A stretch of 64,000 bases of DNA from Elusimicrobiota bacterium (GTDB lineage Bacteria > Elusimicrobiota > Elusimicrobia > UBA1565 > UBA9628), in NCBI GenBank assembly GCA_023213235.1, contig CP096137.1, positions 1,561,587 through 1,625,586 on the forward strand, read 5' to 3'. Shown one piece after another: positions 1-9,766 of the stretch. The notes under the pieces were generated by a model. The model ran no database searches and was not told where the DNA came from. It saw only the letters and a list, made by a program, of their open reading frames with translations. The position numbers and the translations under genes are program-made. Numbering within the stretch: the first letter of the stretch is position 1; each line of letters starts with the position of its first letter.

Positions 1-288
1 CTCGCCGACATGGCGACCAACATCGAGGCCGCGCGCCTGCTGGTCTATCAGGCGGCGGCGAAGCTCGCGGCCGGCGAGAAATGCACCAAGGAAGCGTCGA
101 TGGCGAAGTCCTTCGCCTCGCGCATCGCCAACAAGGCGTGCTTCGACGCCGTGCAGATCCACGGCGGCAACGGCTTCGTGCGCGAGTTCCCCGTGGAGCG
201 GTTCTACCGCGACGTGCGCGTGACCGAGATCTACGAGGGCACGACGGAAGTCCAGAGCCTCATCGTCGCGCGCGAAGTGCTGGGCTGA
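1..288 (+). CDS. acyl-CoA dehydrogenase, C-terminal fragment (5' end outside window)
   Basis: The reading frame is open from base 1, so only about the last 95 residues are present. They match the C-terminal all-helical domain of acyl-CoA dehydrogenases: a 'VQIHGGNGF' segment followed by the family-typical 'RDVRVTEIYEGTTEVQ' and a short hydrophobic tail. In the family this region contributes to FAD binding at the tetramer interface; the enzyme oxidises a short or branched acyl-CoA to the enoyl-CoA and passes electrons to ETF. The substrate cannot be read from this fragment. Its 3' end overlaps the convergent membrane-protein gene by 29 bases. The CoA-transferase genes at 4.1 and 6.5 kb suggest acyl-CoA catabolism nearby. 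Confidence 0.93.
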   Translation, partial: LADMATNIEAARLLVYQAAAKLAAGEKCTKEASMAKSFASRIANKACFDAVQIHGGNGFVREFPVERFYRDVRVTEIYEGTTEVQSLIVAREVLG

Positions 289-1751
289 CGGGCGTCAGCA
301 GCACGAGCGAGTCCCGCCCGTCGTCGGCGAGGACCGACGCGGAGTAGCCCGAGGCGAGCGCCTTCTCCAACCGCGCGGCGTCGTCGGCGCGCGAGCGCCA
401 GGCCCAGTCCTTGTAGAGCGCCAGCTCCGGGGCCGCGCCCGAGGCGGCGCGCGCCATTTCGAAGGCGGGAAGGTCCTCGAGGAGCAGATAGGCCCAGGCC
501 GCGGGGCGGCGCGCGGCCTCGCGCACGAACGGGGGTTGAAGGCGACGACGTAGGCGCGTTCCGGGAGCCTCGAGGCGGCTTCCTCGAGGAAGCGCCTCGA
601 CTCGGCGTTGCGCGCGTCGGCCGGCGCCGGGCCGCGCCAGGCGAGACCGGCGGCGAGCAAAGCGGCGGGGACGGCGGCCTGGGGCAGCACGGCGGCGCCG
701 GCCACTACGAGAGGCAGCAGGACGGACAAAGCGTAGCGGTCCTCGGTGCCCGCGTCGAAGCGTCCTCGGAAGAAGCACCCGTAGAGCAGCAGGAAGCACG
801 CGGCCAGCGCGCCGAGCGCGGCCGCGCGGCGGCGCGTCGCCGCGGCGATGACGCCGGGCAGGACGGCGAGCAGGCATTCCGGCCGGGAGACGAGGAACCG
901 CAGGTTCGGCCCGAGCTGGCGCGCGAGATGCGCCAGCGGCGACGTCGTCGACGCGGAGTAGCCGGGCAAGGCTTCGGCGCGGTTGAGCAGCGCGATCGCG
1001 GCCGGGAACGCGAAACCGGCGAGGCCCGGCAGAATGACGCGAGCCGGCGCCCGCAGAAGCGCGGCGTAGCCGAGAAGCAGGAAGTTCTCGGGGCGCACCT
1101 GGACCGAGTAGGCGAGGGTCAGCGCGGCGAACGGGCCCAGCGCCTCGTCGTTGCGGCGCGCGTGCAGAGCGGCGAGCGCGGCCGCCGACCAGAACAGCGA
1201 CGAGCTCGTGAGGTCGGCGGCGAGCCCCCAGCGCAGGGCGAGCGGCGAGGCCGCCCAGACGAAGGCCGCCGCGAGGGCTCCGCGCTCGTCGTCGAAGGCC
1301 TCGAGCGCGGCCCAGAAGACGAACAGCGCGGTGAGCGCGGAGAGGACGGCGCTCCAGGCGAACGCGGTGGCCTCGCCGGCGCCGAAGAGGCGGAAGGCCG
1401 CGGCCAGCGCGACGTGATGCCCGCCGGGCCAGGTCGGGCGAGAGGCGACGTCCCAGCCCTCGAGGCCGCCGGCGAGCGTCCCCGCGAAGGAGCCGGCCGC
1501 CGCGACGCGGCGCGCGATGTCGAGGTGCTCGAACTCGTCGTAGTACACCTGATGCGCGGACGGCAGGGCCAGGCGGAGGACGAGCGCGCCCAGGAGCAGG
1601 GCGCCCAACGGGACCCACGTCGAGGGCCCGGCCTGGGCGAGGCGGCGGCGAAGCCGCCCGAGCGCGCCGGGCAGGAACACGAGCCAGGCCGCGAGCAGCA
1701 ACGCCAGCGCCGCGGGATACGGGCGGGCCAGCAGGCTCGCCGCCGTGGGCA

Positions 1752-1752
<1 letters not shown>
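260..1752 (-). CDS. polytopic membrane protein, GT-C/ArnT-like glycosyltransferase (frame break near 530)
   Basis: About 495 residues with some ten hydrophobic segments. After the first membrane segment comes 'YYDEFEHLDIARRV', which resembles the first extracytoplasmic loop of GT-C glycosyltransferases, where an acidic pair and a later His are typical. That suggests sugar transfer from a polyprenyl carrier on the outer face of the membrane, but acceptor and donor are unknown. The frame breaks near 530 at a run of five G; switching frames restores a sensible C-terminus that ends at 260. The ATG at 1752 overlaps the ettA stop (ATGA), so it is probably co-transcribed with ettA. Confidence 0.65.
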
Positions 1753-3442
<1,690 letters not shown>

Positions 3443-3444
3443 GG

Positions 3445-4140
3445 CTATTTTCCTTTGGGGGTCACGTCGAATTCTTCGGTGAGCGCGTTGAAAAAGTTCA
3501 CCTTCGCGTCGGCGGCGCCGTAGCGGAACGAGATCACCTCGATGCCGGACTCGCGGACGGATTTCTCGACGCTCTGCGCGTGCTTCTGCTTGTCGTCGAC
3601 GAAGACGACGCGGGCGGGCTTGAGGCCGATCGTCTTCAGGAAGGCGACGAGCGTCTCGCCCTTGCTCGGGCCTTCGCCTTGGAAGAAGACGCCGTTCTTG
3701 AACAGTCCCTTTTCCTTCGTCTTGAGGTCCTTCCGGGACGGCGGGTTGGCGGCGTAGTCGACGCCGATCGCCTTGAGCTGGGCGAACGTCGCGTCCGCGT
3801 CCTCGATCCCGCGCGCGGTCAGCGCCATGACCTTCACGCCCCGCTTCTGCTGGGACTTGATGAAGTCCGGCGTCGTGGGCTCGACCGGCTTGACCTTGAC
3901 GGTCGGGAGCGTCCTCGTCCACATCTCGCCGGCCTTCTCTTCGCCGTGAACCTTGACGAGATAGTAGTACCACTGGTCGGAGCCGAGGGTGCCGACGGGC
4001 TCGAGCGTCGTGTTGTCGATGTCGATGACGAGCAAGGTCCCCGTCGAGACGGCGGGCGCCACGTCGGAGAACGAACGCGCCTCGCGCAGCTCCGCGCGGG
4101 CCGAGACGCCTAAGATCAGCAGGCAGAGAGCGGTCTTCAT
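3445..4140 (-). CDS. secreted HAD-like protein, DUF2608 family
   Basis: 231 residues beginning with a clear signal peptide (residues 1-16, ending near 'SARA'). The mature part carries 'VIDIDNTTLEP', a HAD-type DxD nucleophile motif; 'MALTARG' as a motif II candidate (Thr); and 'ARVVFVDDKQKH' as the acidic motif IV. This arrangement fits DUF2608, a family of HAD-superfamily proteins that are mostly periplasmic or secreted and of unknown substrate. Phosphatase activity is plausible from the motifs but not proven. The start overlaps the upstream CoA-transferase stop by four bases, and ettA follows two bases after the stop, so it lies in the same transcription unit. Confidence 0.82.
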   Translation of the reverse strand: MKTALCLLILGVSARAELREARSFSDVAPAVSTGTLLVIDIDNTTLEPVGTLGSDQWYYYLVKVHGEEKAGEMWTRTLPTVKVKPVEPTTPDFIKSQQKRGVKVMALTARGIEDADATFAQLKAIGVDYAANPPSRKDLKTKEKGLFKNGVFFQGEGPSKGETLVAFLKTIGLKPARVVFVDDKQKHAQSVEKSVRESGIEVISFRYGAADAKVNFFNALTEEFDVTPKGK

Positions 4141-4873
4141 TTGATGTGGAGCCTCTTCGGGTCGAGCTTCTCGCGCAGCAGCTTGATCTCCTTCTCGGTC
4201 GGCAGGGAGACCTCGGCGAGCTTCGGCGCCTGCTTGAGCGGCCAGCCGACGGCGGCCTGGACCTGCTCGAAGGCGACGCCGGGGTACAGGGCGGTCAGGA
4301 TCATCTCGCCGGTGTCGTCGGGCTGCAGGATGCCCATGTTCGTGATGATCTTGGCCACGCGCTTGCCGTTCGACGTGACGAAGTCGACCTTCTCGGGGAA
4401 CGCGCGCTTGTCGAGCTTGGTGACGATCAGCACGCGCTGGGCGTGCGCCGCGATCTCCGAGGCGCCGCCGGAGCCCGGCAGGCGCACCTTGGGCGAGGCG
4501 TACGGGCCGACGACGGTCGTGTTGATGTTGCCGTGCTTGTCGACCTGCGCGCCGCCGAGGAAGCCGATCTGGATCTTGCCGTTCTGCAGGAACGACTGGA
4601 AGACGTCGGCCATCGACGTGACCATCAGCGAGCCGGTGACGAGCGCGGGGTCGCCGATCGAGGGGGGACGCGGTCGGGCACGGCGCCGACGGCGCCGGAC
4701 TCGTAGATCAGGGTCATGTTCGGCGCGTGCGTGGCGCGCGCCAGGTTGCAGGCCAGGTTCGGCAGGCCGATGCCGACGAACACGACGTCTCCGTCTCCGA
4801 TCTCGCGCGCGGCCAGCACGCACATCAGCTCGTTGAGGGTGTAGGCGGCCGCGGTCTCAGCTCCGGGGGTCAT
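4137..4873 (-). CDS. family I CoA-transferase, subunit B (GctB-like), frame break near 4665
   Basis: About 245 residues. It has the beta-subunit features of glutaconate/3-oxoacid-type CoA-transferases: 'GDGDVVFVGIGLPNLAC' near the N-terminus, then 'YESGAVGAVPDRVPPSIGD' (the family's catalytic-Glu 'ESG' segment) and 'LPGSGGASEIA'. These enzymes move CoA between two carboxylic acids. The frame breaks at a run of six G near 4665; adding one base restores the motif. Its partner is probably the GctA-like gene at 6540-7445, but three genes separate the two, which is unusual because A and B subunits are normally adjacent. It is coupled to the XRE regulator upstream (ATGA overlap). Confidence 0.87.
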
Positions 4874-5256
4874 GGCTTCATTCTATAATTTTTGGGTTTC
4901 CAGGGAGACCTCTCGACCCAGTCGAAATGCGGATGGGTCTCGACCTCGGCGAGGGCGTCTCCCGGACGCTTGCGCGGGCGCGGCAGCACGAGGATGTCGC
5001 AGAACAGGCCGTCGAAGAGCTTCTTGAGCGTCTCGTACTGCGGATCGATGCGTCCCCGTTCGATGCGGCAGATCTCGGCCTGCTCGACGCCGCTGCGGAT
5101 CGCGAGCTGCCGTTGGCTCATTCGGAGGATCGCGCGCAACGCGCGGAGGTAGTAGGCGGGAGGATGCGTCATCGACGAGGGCGGGTCGCGCAGCAGGGCG
5201 ACGACCTGGTTGAGGGCCTGGCGCTGGGGTAGGGGGACGCGGGTCAGTCGGGGCAC
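4870..5256 (-). CDS. XRE-family helix-turn-helix regulator
   Basis: Small DNA-binding protein with one Cro/C1-type helix-turn-helix ('LRALRAILRMSQRQLAIRSG' followed by 'EQAEICRIERGRIDPQYETL'). The C-terminal tail of about 40 residues is Pro/basic-rich and unrecognised. I chose the GTG at 5256 because the longest reading (ATG 5331) would start inside the operator palindrome; ATG 5172 is an equally possible start just before the helix-turn-helix. The stop overlaps the CoA-transferase B start (ATGA). The palindromic boxes directly upstream suggest autoregulation of this operon. An antitoxin role is possible, but no toxin gene is next to it. Confidence 0.8.
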   Translation of the reverse strand: MPRLTRVPLPQRQALNQVVALLRDPPSSMTHPPAYYLRALRAILRMSQRQLAIRSGVEQAEICRIERGRIDPQYETLKKLFDGLFCDILVLPRPRKRPGDALAEVETHPHFDWVERSPWKPKNYRMKP

Positions 5257-5304
5257 CCTACCAGACGATTGAGGGGGAGGAAAGTTCCCTTTTGCGCCGC
5301 CTAT

Positions 5305-5364
5305 GCGAGGTGATGTGTCGCGGCACATCACAAAGATCTGATGGGTCGTGACACATCACCTCGC
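5305..5364. promoter_or_regulatory. palindromic operator, three GTGATGTG/CACATCAC boxes upstream of the XRE gene
   Basis: Two nested inverted repeats occur here. An inner 22-bp palindrome (5310-5331) reads GTGATGTG-6 nt-CACATCAC. A perfect 15-bp outer inverted repeat joins 5305-5319 (GCGAGGTGATGTGTC) to 5350-5364. In total there are three copies of the 8-bp box (5310-5317, 5324-5331, 5352-5359). The element lies between the cytochrome c gene and the XRE start and has no poly-T tail, so an operator fits better than a terminator. Binding by the adjacent XRE protein is inferred from position. Confidence 0.75.
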
Positions 5365-5398
5365 GCAGGAGGGCCAAAGGACATCCCGCCCGGGCGGC

Positions 5399-5911
5399 TT
5401 ACAGATCGTTCGCAGCGGCGAGTTCGTCGTAGCGCTTCGGGTGCTGGGCCTTGAAGTCCGCGACGAGCTTGGCGCGGTGCGCCTTCCATGCCGCGGCCTG
5501 AGCGCCCTTCTTGCGCTTGTCGCTGTCGTACACGAGGAACTGCCAGATCTGCTTGGCTTCCGCCTTCGTCATCACGCAGCCGGGCTTGTTCATCATGCGC
5601 TTGACGTAGCGGTTCCAGACGTCGGAGTCCTCGAAGCGGCTGTTGAGCGGGCGGGCGGACGTGTGGCACTGCGAGCAGCGCGCGCGCATGAGCTCGTAGC
5701 CCTTCTTCTTGTCGGCGTCGTAGGTGGCCAGGAGCGAGTCGGGAAGGGTCTCGGGCCCGAGGTCGTTGGGATACGGGTTGGCGAGGGCCTTGTCCTTTTC
5801 GGTCTGAGCCGCGGGCACGGCCGCCTCCGCCTTGGGCGGCGTGAGAGGCGTCGGAGTCGGGTCCTCCTTGGAGCAGGCGGCCAGCGCGACGAGCAGGATC
5901 AGGTATCTCAT
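5399..5911 (-). CDS. cytochrome c-type lipoprotein
   Basis: 170 residues. The N-terminus is a lipoprotein signal with lipobox 'LVALAAC' (Cys about residue 13), so it is probably anchored in a membrane facing the periplasm. One haem-binding motif, CSQCH, follows 'YELMRARCSQCHTSARPLN'. The later 'KRMMNKPGCVMTKAEAKQIW' supplies a Met candidate for the sixth haem ligand. This is a typical single-haem cytochrome c layout, and the length and position of the Met suggest class I. The electron partner is unknown. It follows the DNA glycosylase gene by four bases on the same strand. Confidence 0.85.
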   Translation of the reverse strand: MRYLILLVALAACSKEDPTPTPLTPPKAEAAVPAAQTEKDKALANPYPNDLGPETLPDSLLATYDADKKKGYELMRARCSQCHTSARPLNSRFEDSDVWNRYVKRMMNKPGCVMTKAEAKQIWQFLVYDSDKRKKGAQAAAWKAHRAKLVADFKAQHPKRYDELAAANDL

Positions 5912-5915
5912 AAGG

Positions 5916-6505
5916 CTATGATAGCTCCGGGATTCCCGAAGGGGTTTGACGGCCGTCAAACGGTTTTTGATCCAGGCTTCGCCACAGGTACCAGCTCGCG
6001 ACGGTGCGGTGGGGCGCCCAGATTTTCCCGTGCTTCTCGAGGACGGAGGGCGGCTTTCGATAGGCGAGCCCGAACGCCTTGCGGATTCCGAAATCGTCGA
6101 CCGGCAGGACGTCGGCCCGGCCCAGCTTGAACATGAGGAACATCTGCACGGTCCACTTCCCGACGCCGCGCACCTCGGTCAGGCGCTCGATGATCTGCTC
6201 GTCGGAGAGTTTCTCTAAATCCTTCCGCGGGGCGACGACGCCCGACAGCGCCTTCTCCGCGAGGTCGCGGATCGCGAGCAGCTTGTTGGCGGAAAGGCCG
6301 GCGGCGCGAAGCTTCTCCCCGCGCATGAGCAGCACCCGCTTGGGCGTGAGCTCGTCGAAAGCGCCAGCACGCGGCCATGAATGCTGGCGGCCGCCTTGCC
6401 GTTGAGCTGCTGGTAGATGATCGACTGGACGAGGGACTCGAAGGTCTCCTGGTTCTTGGGGACGAGAGCGCAGGGTCCGACCTGGTCGATGATCCTCGCC
6501 ATCAC
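5916..6505 (-). CDS. DNA-3-methyladenine glycosylase (HhH-GPD, AlkA type), frame break near 6360
   Basis: About 197 residues. The N-terminal part has 'FESLVQSIIYQQLNGKAA', the usual opening of AlkA-type glycosylases. After the frame break near 6360 comes the helix-hairpin-helix 'LTEVRGVGKWTVQMFLMF' and 'RADVLPVDDFGIRKAFG', in which the second Asp is the catalytic residue of the HhH-GPD fold. The enzyme excises alkylated purines in base-excision repair. It lacks the extra N-terminal domain of E. coli AlkA and resembles the shorter bacterial and yeast Mag1-like forms. A GTG/ATG pair at 6505-6500 is the likely start, because there is no upstream start after the CoA-transferase A stop. Confidence 0.9.
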
Positions 6506-6539
6506 CGGATCGGCGCGGCGCAGGAACCGGGTTGACGCC

Positions 6540-7445
6540 CTAGTATCCGTAGTTGACCCCGGCGCAGACCTGGGGCTTGGCCTTCAGCCGCTCGGCCAAG
6601 CCCGGGTTCTTTTTCATGTACTCGGCGCGGTCCTTCACGCCGTAGACGTACTCGTCGAGGTACTTCTTGAAGGACGCCTCGTCGCGGGCGACCTTGTCCC
6701 AGGCGACGTAGAAGTCGTTGTCGCGGTCGTAGTAGCCCTGCGCGTAGGACGGGTGCGCGCCCCAGGGCTCGACGACGACGGCGTCGACCTGCAGACCGGG
6801 GATCAAGGTGCGGTTGGGGTCCTGGCGGATGACCTTCTCGTCGACGAGCTCCTCGACGACGACGACGACCTTCTTGGACGCGAAGGCCGCCTCCTTCTGG
6901 ACGCCCATGAGGCCCCAGACCTGGGTGTTGCCGCCCGCGTCGGCGCGCTGCGCGTGGACGATCGTCACGTCGGGGCGCAGCGCCGGCACGGCGGCGAGCT
7001 TCTCGCCGGTGAACGGGCAGTCGACGGTTTTGATGCGCGGATTGGCGGCGGGAATGTCGGTGCCCTCGTAGTTGCGCAGAGGCCAGAACGGGAGGTTGGC
7101 CGCGCCCGCGGAGAGGCGCGCGACCATGCCGAAGTGCGAGTACTCCTCGAGCTCGAGCGTCGCGGGCTTGGCCTCGGCGGCGCGGCGGAAGGCGTGCAGC
7201 GAGCCGACGCCGGGGTTGCCGGCCCAGGAGAAGACGAGCTTCTTGGCGACGCCGGCCTGGATCATCTGATCGTAGATGAGGTCCGGCGTCAGGCGCGCCA
7301 GCGTCAGGTTCTTCTTCTTCTGGCGGATGATCTCGTGGCCGGCGGCGAAGGAGATCAGGTGCGTGAAGCCCTCGATGACGACCGTGTCTCCGTCCTTGAC
7401 GTGGGCGGCGATCGCGTCCTTCATCGAGAGAACCTTGTTCTTCAT
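6540..7445 (-). CDS. family I CoA-transferase, subunit A (GctA-like)
   Basis: 301 residues, intact. It matches the alpha subunit of glutaconate-type CoA-transferases: 'KDGDTVVIEGFTHLISFAAG' near the N-terminus, then 'FSWAGNPGVGSLHAFRRA' and a 'GGNTQVWG' segment. It should pair with the subunit B gene at 4137-4873 to transfer CoA among dicarboxylic or short-chain acids. Together with the acyl-CoA dehydrogenase at the window start and the aminotransferase/P5CDH genes upstream, the context points to amino-acid-derived acid catabolism. A -10-like TAAAAT lies six bases before the ATG, inside the end of the preceding gene. Confidence 0.9.
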   Translation of the reverse strand: MKNKVLSMKDAIAAHVKDGDTVVIEGFTHLISFAAGHEIIRQKKKNLTLARLTPDLIYDQMIQAGVAKKLVFSWAGNPGVGSLHAFRRAAEAKPATLELEEYSHFGMVARLSAGAANLPFWPLRNYEGTDIPAANPRIKTVDCPFTGEKLAAVPALRPDVTIVHAQRADAGGNTQVWGLMGVQKEAAFASKKVVVVVEELVDEKVIRQDPNRTLIPGLQVDAVVVEPWGAHPSYAQGYYDRDNDFYVAWDKVARDEASFKKYLDEYVYGVKDRAEYMKKNPGLAERLKAKPQVCAGVNYGY

Positions 7446-8155
7446 GGCGCCATTTTAGGAAATTTGCGCGGCAGGAACAGCAGCGCGGCCGCCAGCGCCG
7501 TCGCGGTGAACGGCCACAGTCCCGGAAGCGCCAGCGCGAAGCCCAGATGAAGGGCGGCGGCGGCGGCGACCCCGGCCGCCGGCGTCAGGAGGAGAAGGGC
7601 GGGCAGGGCGAGTTCGCCGAGAAGCGCGGCCTTCGAGAGGGCGGGCGCCCACGCGGGCTCGAGGGTCAGGATGGGCCCGAGTCCGCGCTCCGACACTTGG
7701 ACGAGCAGGGCTTCGAGGGAGTCTCCGGTCCAAAACCCGTCGCGCAGCTTGAACGCCGCGCTCGCTATATAAAGGAGCAGCAACTGCGCCCGGGCCGCCG
7801 CGACCGACTCGAGCGCCAGCGCCGTCAGCGTCAGGAAGAGGAACATCCCCTGGTTGAAGTACGCCTGCGAGAGTCCCGCCAGCGCGAGCGCGGCGGCCGC
7901 GGGAACGGTCCAGCGCCGGCGCAGGCCCAGCGCGACGGCGCCGCCCGCGAGAATCTGCGCGAGCCACAGCGCGCCCGCCGCCAGCGGCGGCAGCAGCGGC
8001 AGGAAGGCGGGGCGGCGACCGTACAGCGCGCCGGCGTGGACTCCGAGATGGCCGCCCATCGCCTGCTGGAGCGCGAGCGCCGCGAGCGCGACGCCGAGCA
8101 GCCGGTGCGCCCACTCGAGCGCGTCGGGGGAGACGGGGCGCGTCAGCGCGCGCAC
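7442..8155 (-). CDS. polytopic membrane protein, HTTM-like
   Basis: About 237 residues, mostly hydrophobic, with six or more membrane segments. 'ARAQLLLLYIASAAFKLRDG' followed by 'FWTGDSLEALLVQ' resembles the HTTM domain seen in vitamin K-dependent gamma-carboxylase relatives (a 'Q/YL.sg..K...W..G..l' pattern), but the match is weak and the carboxylase residues are not evident. The GTG start at 8155 lies just inside the upstream small gene (13-base overlap), and the stop overlaps the CoA-transferase A start (ATGA). The function is unknown; the coupling to the upstream gene suggests that the two act together. Confidence 0.6.
   Translation of the reverse strand: MRALTRPVSPDALEWAHRLLGVALAALALQQAMGGHLGVHAGALYGRRPAFLPLLPPLAAGALWLAQILAGGAVALGLRRRWTVPAAAALALAGLSQAYFNQGMFLFLTLTALALESVAAARAQLLLLYIASAAFKLRDGFWTGDSLEALLVQVSERGLGPILTLEPAWAPALSKAALLGELALPALLLLTPAAGVAAAAALHLGFALALPGLWPFTATALAAALLFLPRKFPKMAP
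7446..7457 (-). promoter_or_regulatory. putative leaderless promoter -10 (TAAAAT) of the CoA-transferase A gene
   Basis: On the minus strand TAAAAT (7457-7452) is followed by GGCGCC and then the ATG at 7445. With this spacing transcription would start at or next to the start codon. It overlaps the last codons of the upstream gene. There is no clear -35 box and no Shine-Dalgarno sequence. Confidence 0.35.
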
Positions 8156-8466
8156 GCGTCCTCCGCGACGTCGTCGGGCCAGACGAGCTTCCACGGCGCG
8201 CCCTCGGGGCGCGTGCGGCACTGCCAGGACGCGATCGCGCGCGCGCCGGCGCGGTCGACGAGGTAGACGTCCTTGGGGATCAGGTCGTACACCTCGACGG
8301 CCAGCCCCGTCGCGTCGACGAGCCGCGCGCGCGCGGGCTCGACCTTCGCGAACATCGTCCACCCCGGCAGCGCGGGAAAGACGAAGCCGGCCGCGAACCA
8401 CGCGGCCTGCGCGGCGACGAGCGCCGCGGCCGCGCCGCCGCGCGTCAGGCGAGCTCGGTCAGGCAC
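8143..8466 (-). CDS. small single-span membrane protein, unknown function
   Basis: About 107 residues. One hydrophobic segment near the N-terminus ('AALVAAQAAWFAAGFVFPAL') is followed by a compact extracytoplasmic-looking domain with 'WTMFAKVEPARARLVDATG' and 'YLVDRAGARAIASWQC'. The 'W.MF' start of the domain and its pairing with an HTTM-like membrane gene recall small partner proteins in such operons, but I do not recognise a family. The GTG at 8466 overlaps the aminotransferase end by 22 bases; no better start exists in frame. Confidence 0.55.
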   Translation of the reverse strand: MPDRARLTRGGAAAALVAAQAAWFAAGFVFPALPGWTMFAKVEPARARLVDATGLAVEVYDLIPKDVYLVDRAGARAIASWQCRTRPEGAPWKLVWPDDVAEDACAR

Positions 8467-9764
8467 TCGTCGAAGATCTCGAGGCCCTTGTCGACGTCGT
8501 AGGCGGTGAGCACGAGCGGCGGCGCCACGCGGATCGTGGACTTGCCGCAGCCGAGCAGGAGCAGGCCCTTCGTGAAGGCGAGCTGCTCGAGCTTGGCCAT
8601 GAGGTCGCCGGCGGGCTCCTTCGTCTTGCGGTCGAGGACGAGCTCGACTCCGACGAAGAGACCCAGGCCGCGCACGTCGCCGATGCAGTCGTGCTTCTGC
8701 TGGAGCTTCTTGAAGCCGGCGAGCAGGCGCTTGCCCATCTCCGTCGCGTTGGCGTTCAACTCGGATTTGAGCAGGGAGATCGTCGCGAGCGCGGCCGCGC
8801 AGGCGACGGGGTTGCCGCCGTAGGTGGAGCCGTGCGAGCCGCGCGGCCAGGTCATCACCTTCTCCTGCGCGACGATCGCGCCGATCGGCATGCCGGAGCC
8901 GATGCCCTTGGCCGTGACGAACACGTCGGGGACGACGCCGTAGTGCTCGGCGGCCCACATCTTCCCGGTCCGGCCCGCGCCGCACTGCACCTCGTCGAAG
9001 ATCAGCAGGATGCCGTTGTCGGTGCAGAACTTGCGCCAGAACTGCAGGAACTCCTTCGACGGCAGGACGTAGCCGCCCTCGCCCTGCAGCGGCTCCATGA
9101 TCACCGCGGCGACGTCGGAGGGATCGAGGCGCGTGGCGAACAGCTCCTTCGCGGCCGCGACGCACTCCTCGAGCGTGTTGCGGTAGGGGTTGTGGAAGGG
9201 CAGGTGGTACGAGGTCTCGGGCAGCAGCGGGCCGAAGCCCTTGCGGTACTTGACCTTGGACGTCGTCAGGCTCATCGCGGCGTAGGAGCGGCCGTGGAAC
9301 GAGGAGTGGAAGGACACGAGCGCGGCGCGCTTGGTGTGATGGCGCGCGAGCTTGACCGCGCCCTCGATGGCCTCGGTGCCGGAGTTCGAGAGGAAGGTGC
9401 GCCACTTCCCGCCGCCCGGGGCGGACTTGGCGAGCGCCTCGCACAGGTCGCTGAAGCCCTGGTAGTAGAAGTCGGTCCCGCAGATGTGGAGGAAGCGCGC
9501 GGCCGCGTCCTGCACGGCCTTCGTCACGACCGGGTGCTGGTAGCCCGTCGAGGAGACGGCGATGCCCGCCATCCAGTCGATGTAGCGGTTGCCGTCGACG
9601 TCCTCGACCATCGCGCCCTTGCCGCCGGCGATGGCGAGCGGATACTCCTTGATGTAGGAGGGGGAGGAGAATTCCTTGTCCTTGGCGATGATCGCCTTGG
9701 CCTTCGGGCCGGGCGGGGCGACGAGGATCTTGGGATAGTCCGTCTTCTCGATCGTTTTCGGCAT
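8445..9764 (-). CDS. class III PLP aminotransferase (4-aminobutyrate/ornithine-type)
   Basis: 439 residues, intact. Class III fold-type I features include 'FLSNSGTEAIEGAVKLAR' (phosphate/cofactor binding), 'LLIFDEVQCGAGRTG' (PLP-binding Asp) and 'VFVTAKGIGSGMPIGA' (Schiff-base Lys). The length and motif wording fit 4-aminobutyrate or acetylornithine-type transaminases; the amino donor cannot be fixed from sequence. It starts two bases after the P5C dehydrogenase stop and is followed by two small membrane genes. With the P5C dehydrogenase it could route omega-amino groups (ornithine, GABA or similar) into glutamate. Confidence 0.93.
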   Translation of the reverse strand: MPKTIEKTDYPKILVAPPGPKAKAIIAKDKEFSSPSYIKEYPLAIAGGKGAMVEDVDGNRYIDWMAGIAVSSTGYQHPVVTKAVQDAAARFLHICGTDFYYQGFSDLCEALAKSAPGGGKWRTFLSNSGTEAIEGAVKLARHHTKRAALVSFHSSFHGRSYAAMSLTTSKVKYRKGFGPLLPETSYHLPFHNPYRNTLEECVAAAKELFATRLDPSDVAAVIMEPLQGEGGYVLPSKEFLQFWRKFCTDNGILLIFDEVQCGAGRTGKMWAAEHYGVVPDVFVTAKGIGSGMPIGAIVAQEKVMTWPRGSHGSTYGGNPVACAAALATISLLKSELNANATEMGKRLLAGFKKLQQKHDCIGDVRGLGLFVGVELVLDRKTKEPAGDLMAKLEQLAFTKGLLLLGCGKSTIRVAPPLVLTAYDVDKGLEIFDECLTELA

Positions 9765-9766
9765 GA

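Noticed and set aside
5305..5364. Palindrome considered as a rho-independent terminator of the cytochrome gene
   Set aside because: No T run follows on either strand, and the box repeats three times with regular spacing upstream of a helix-turn-helix gene.
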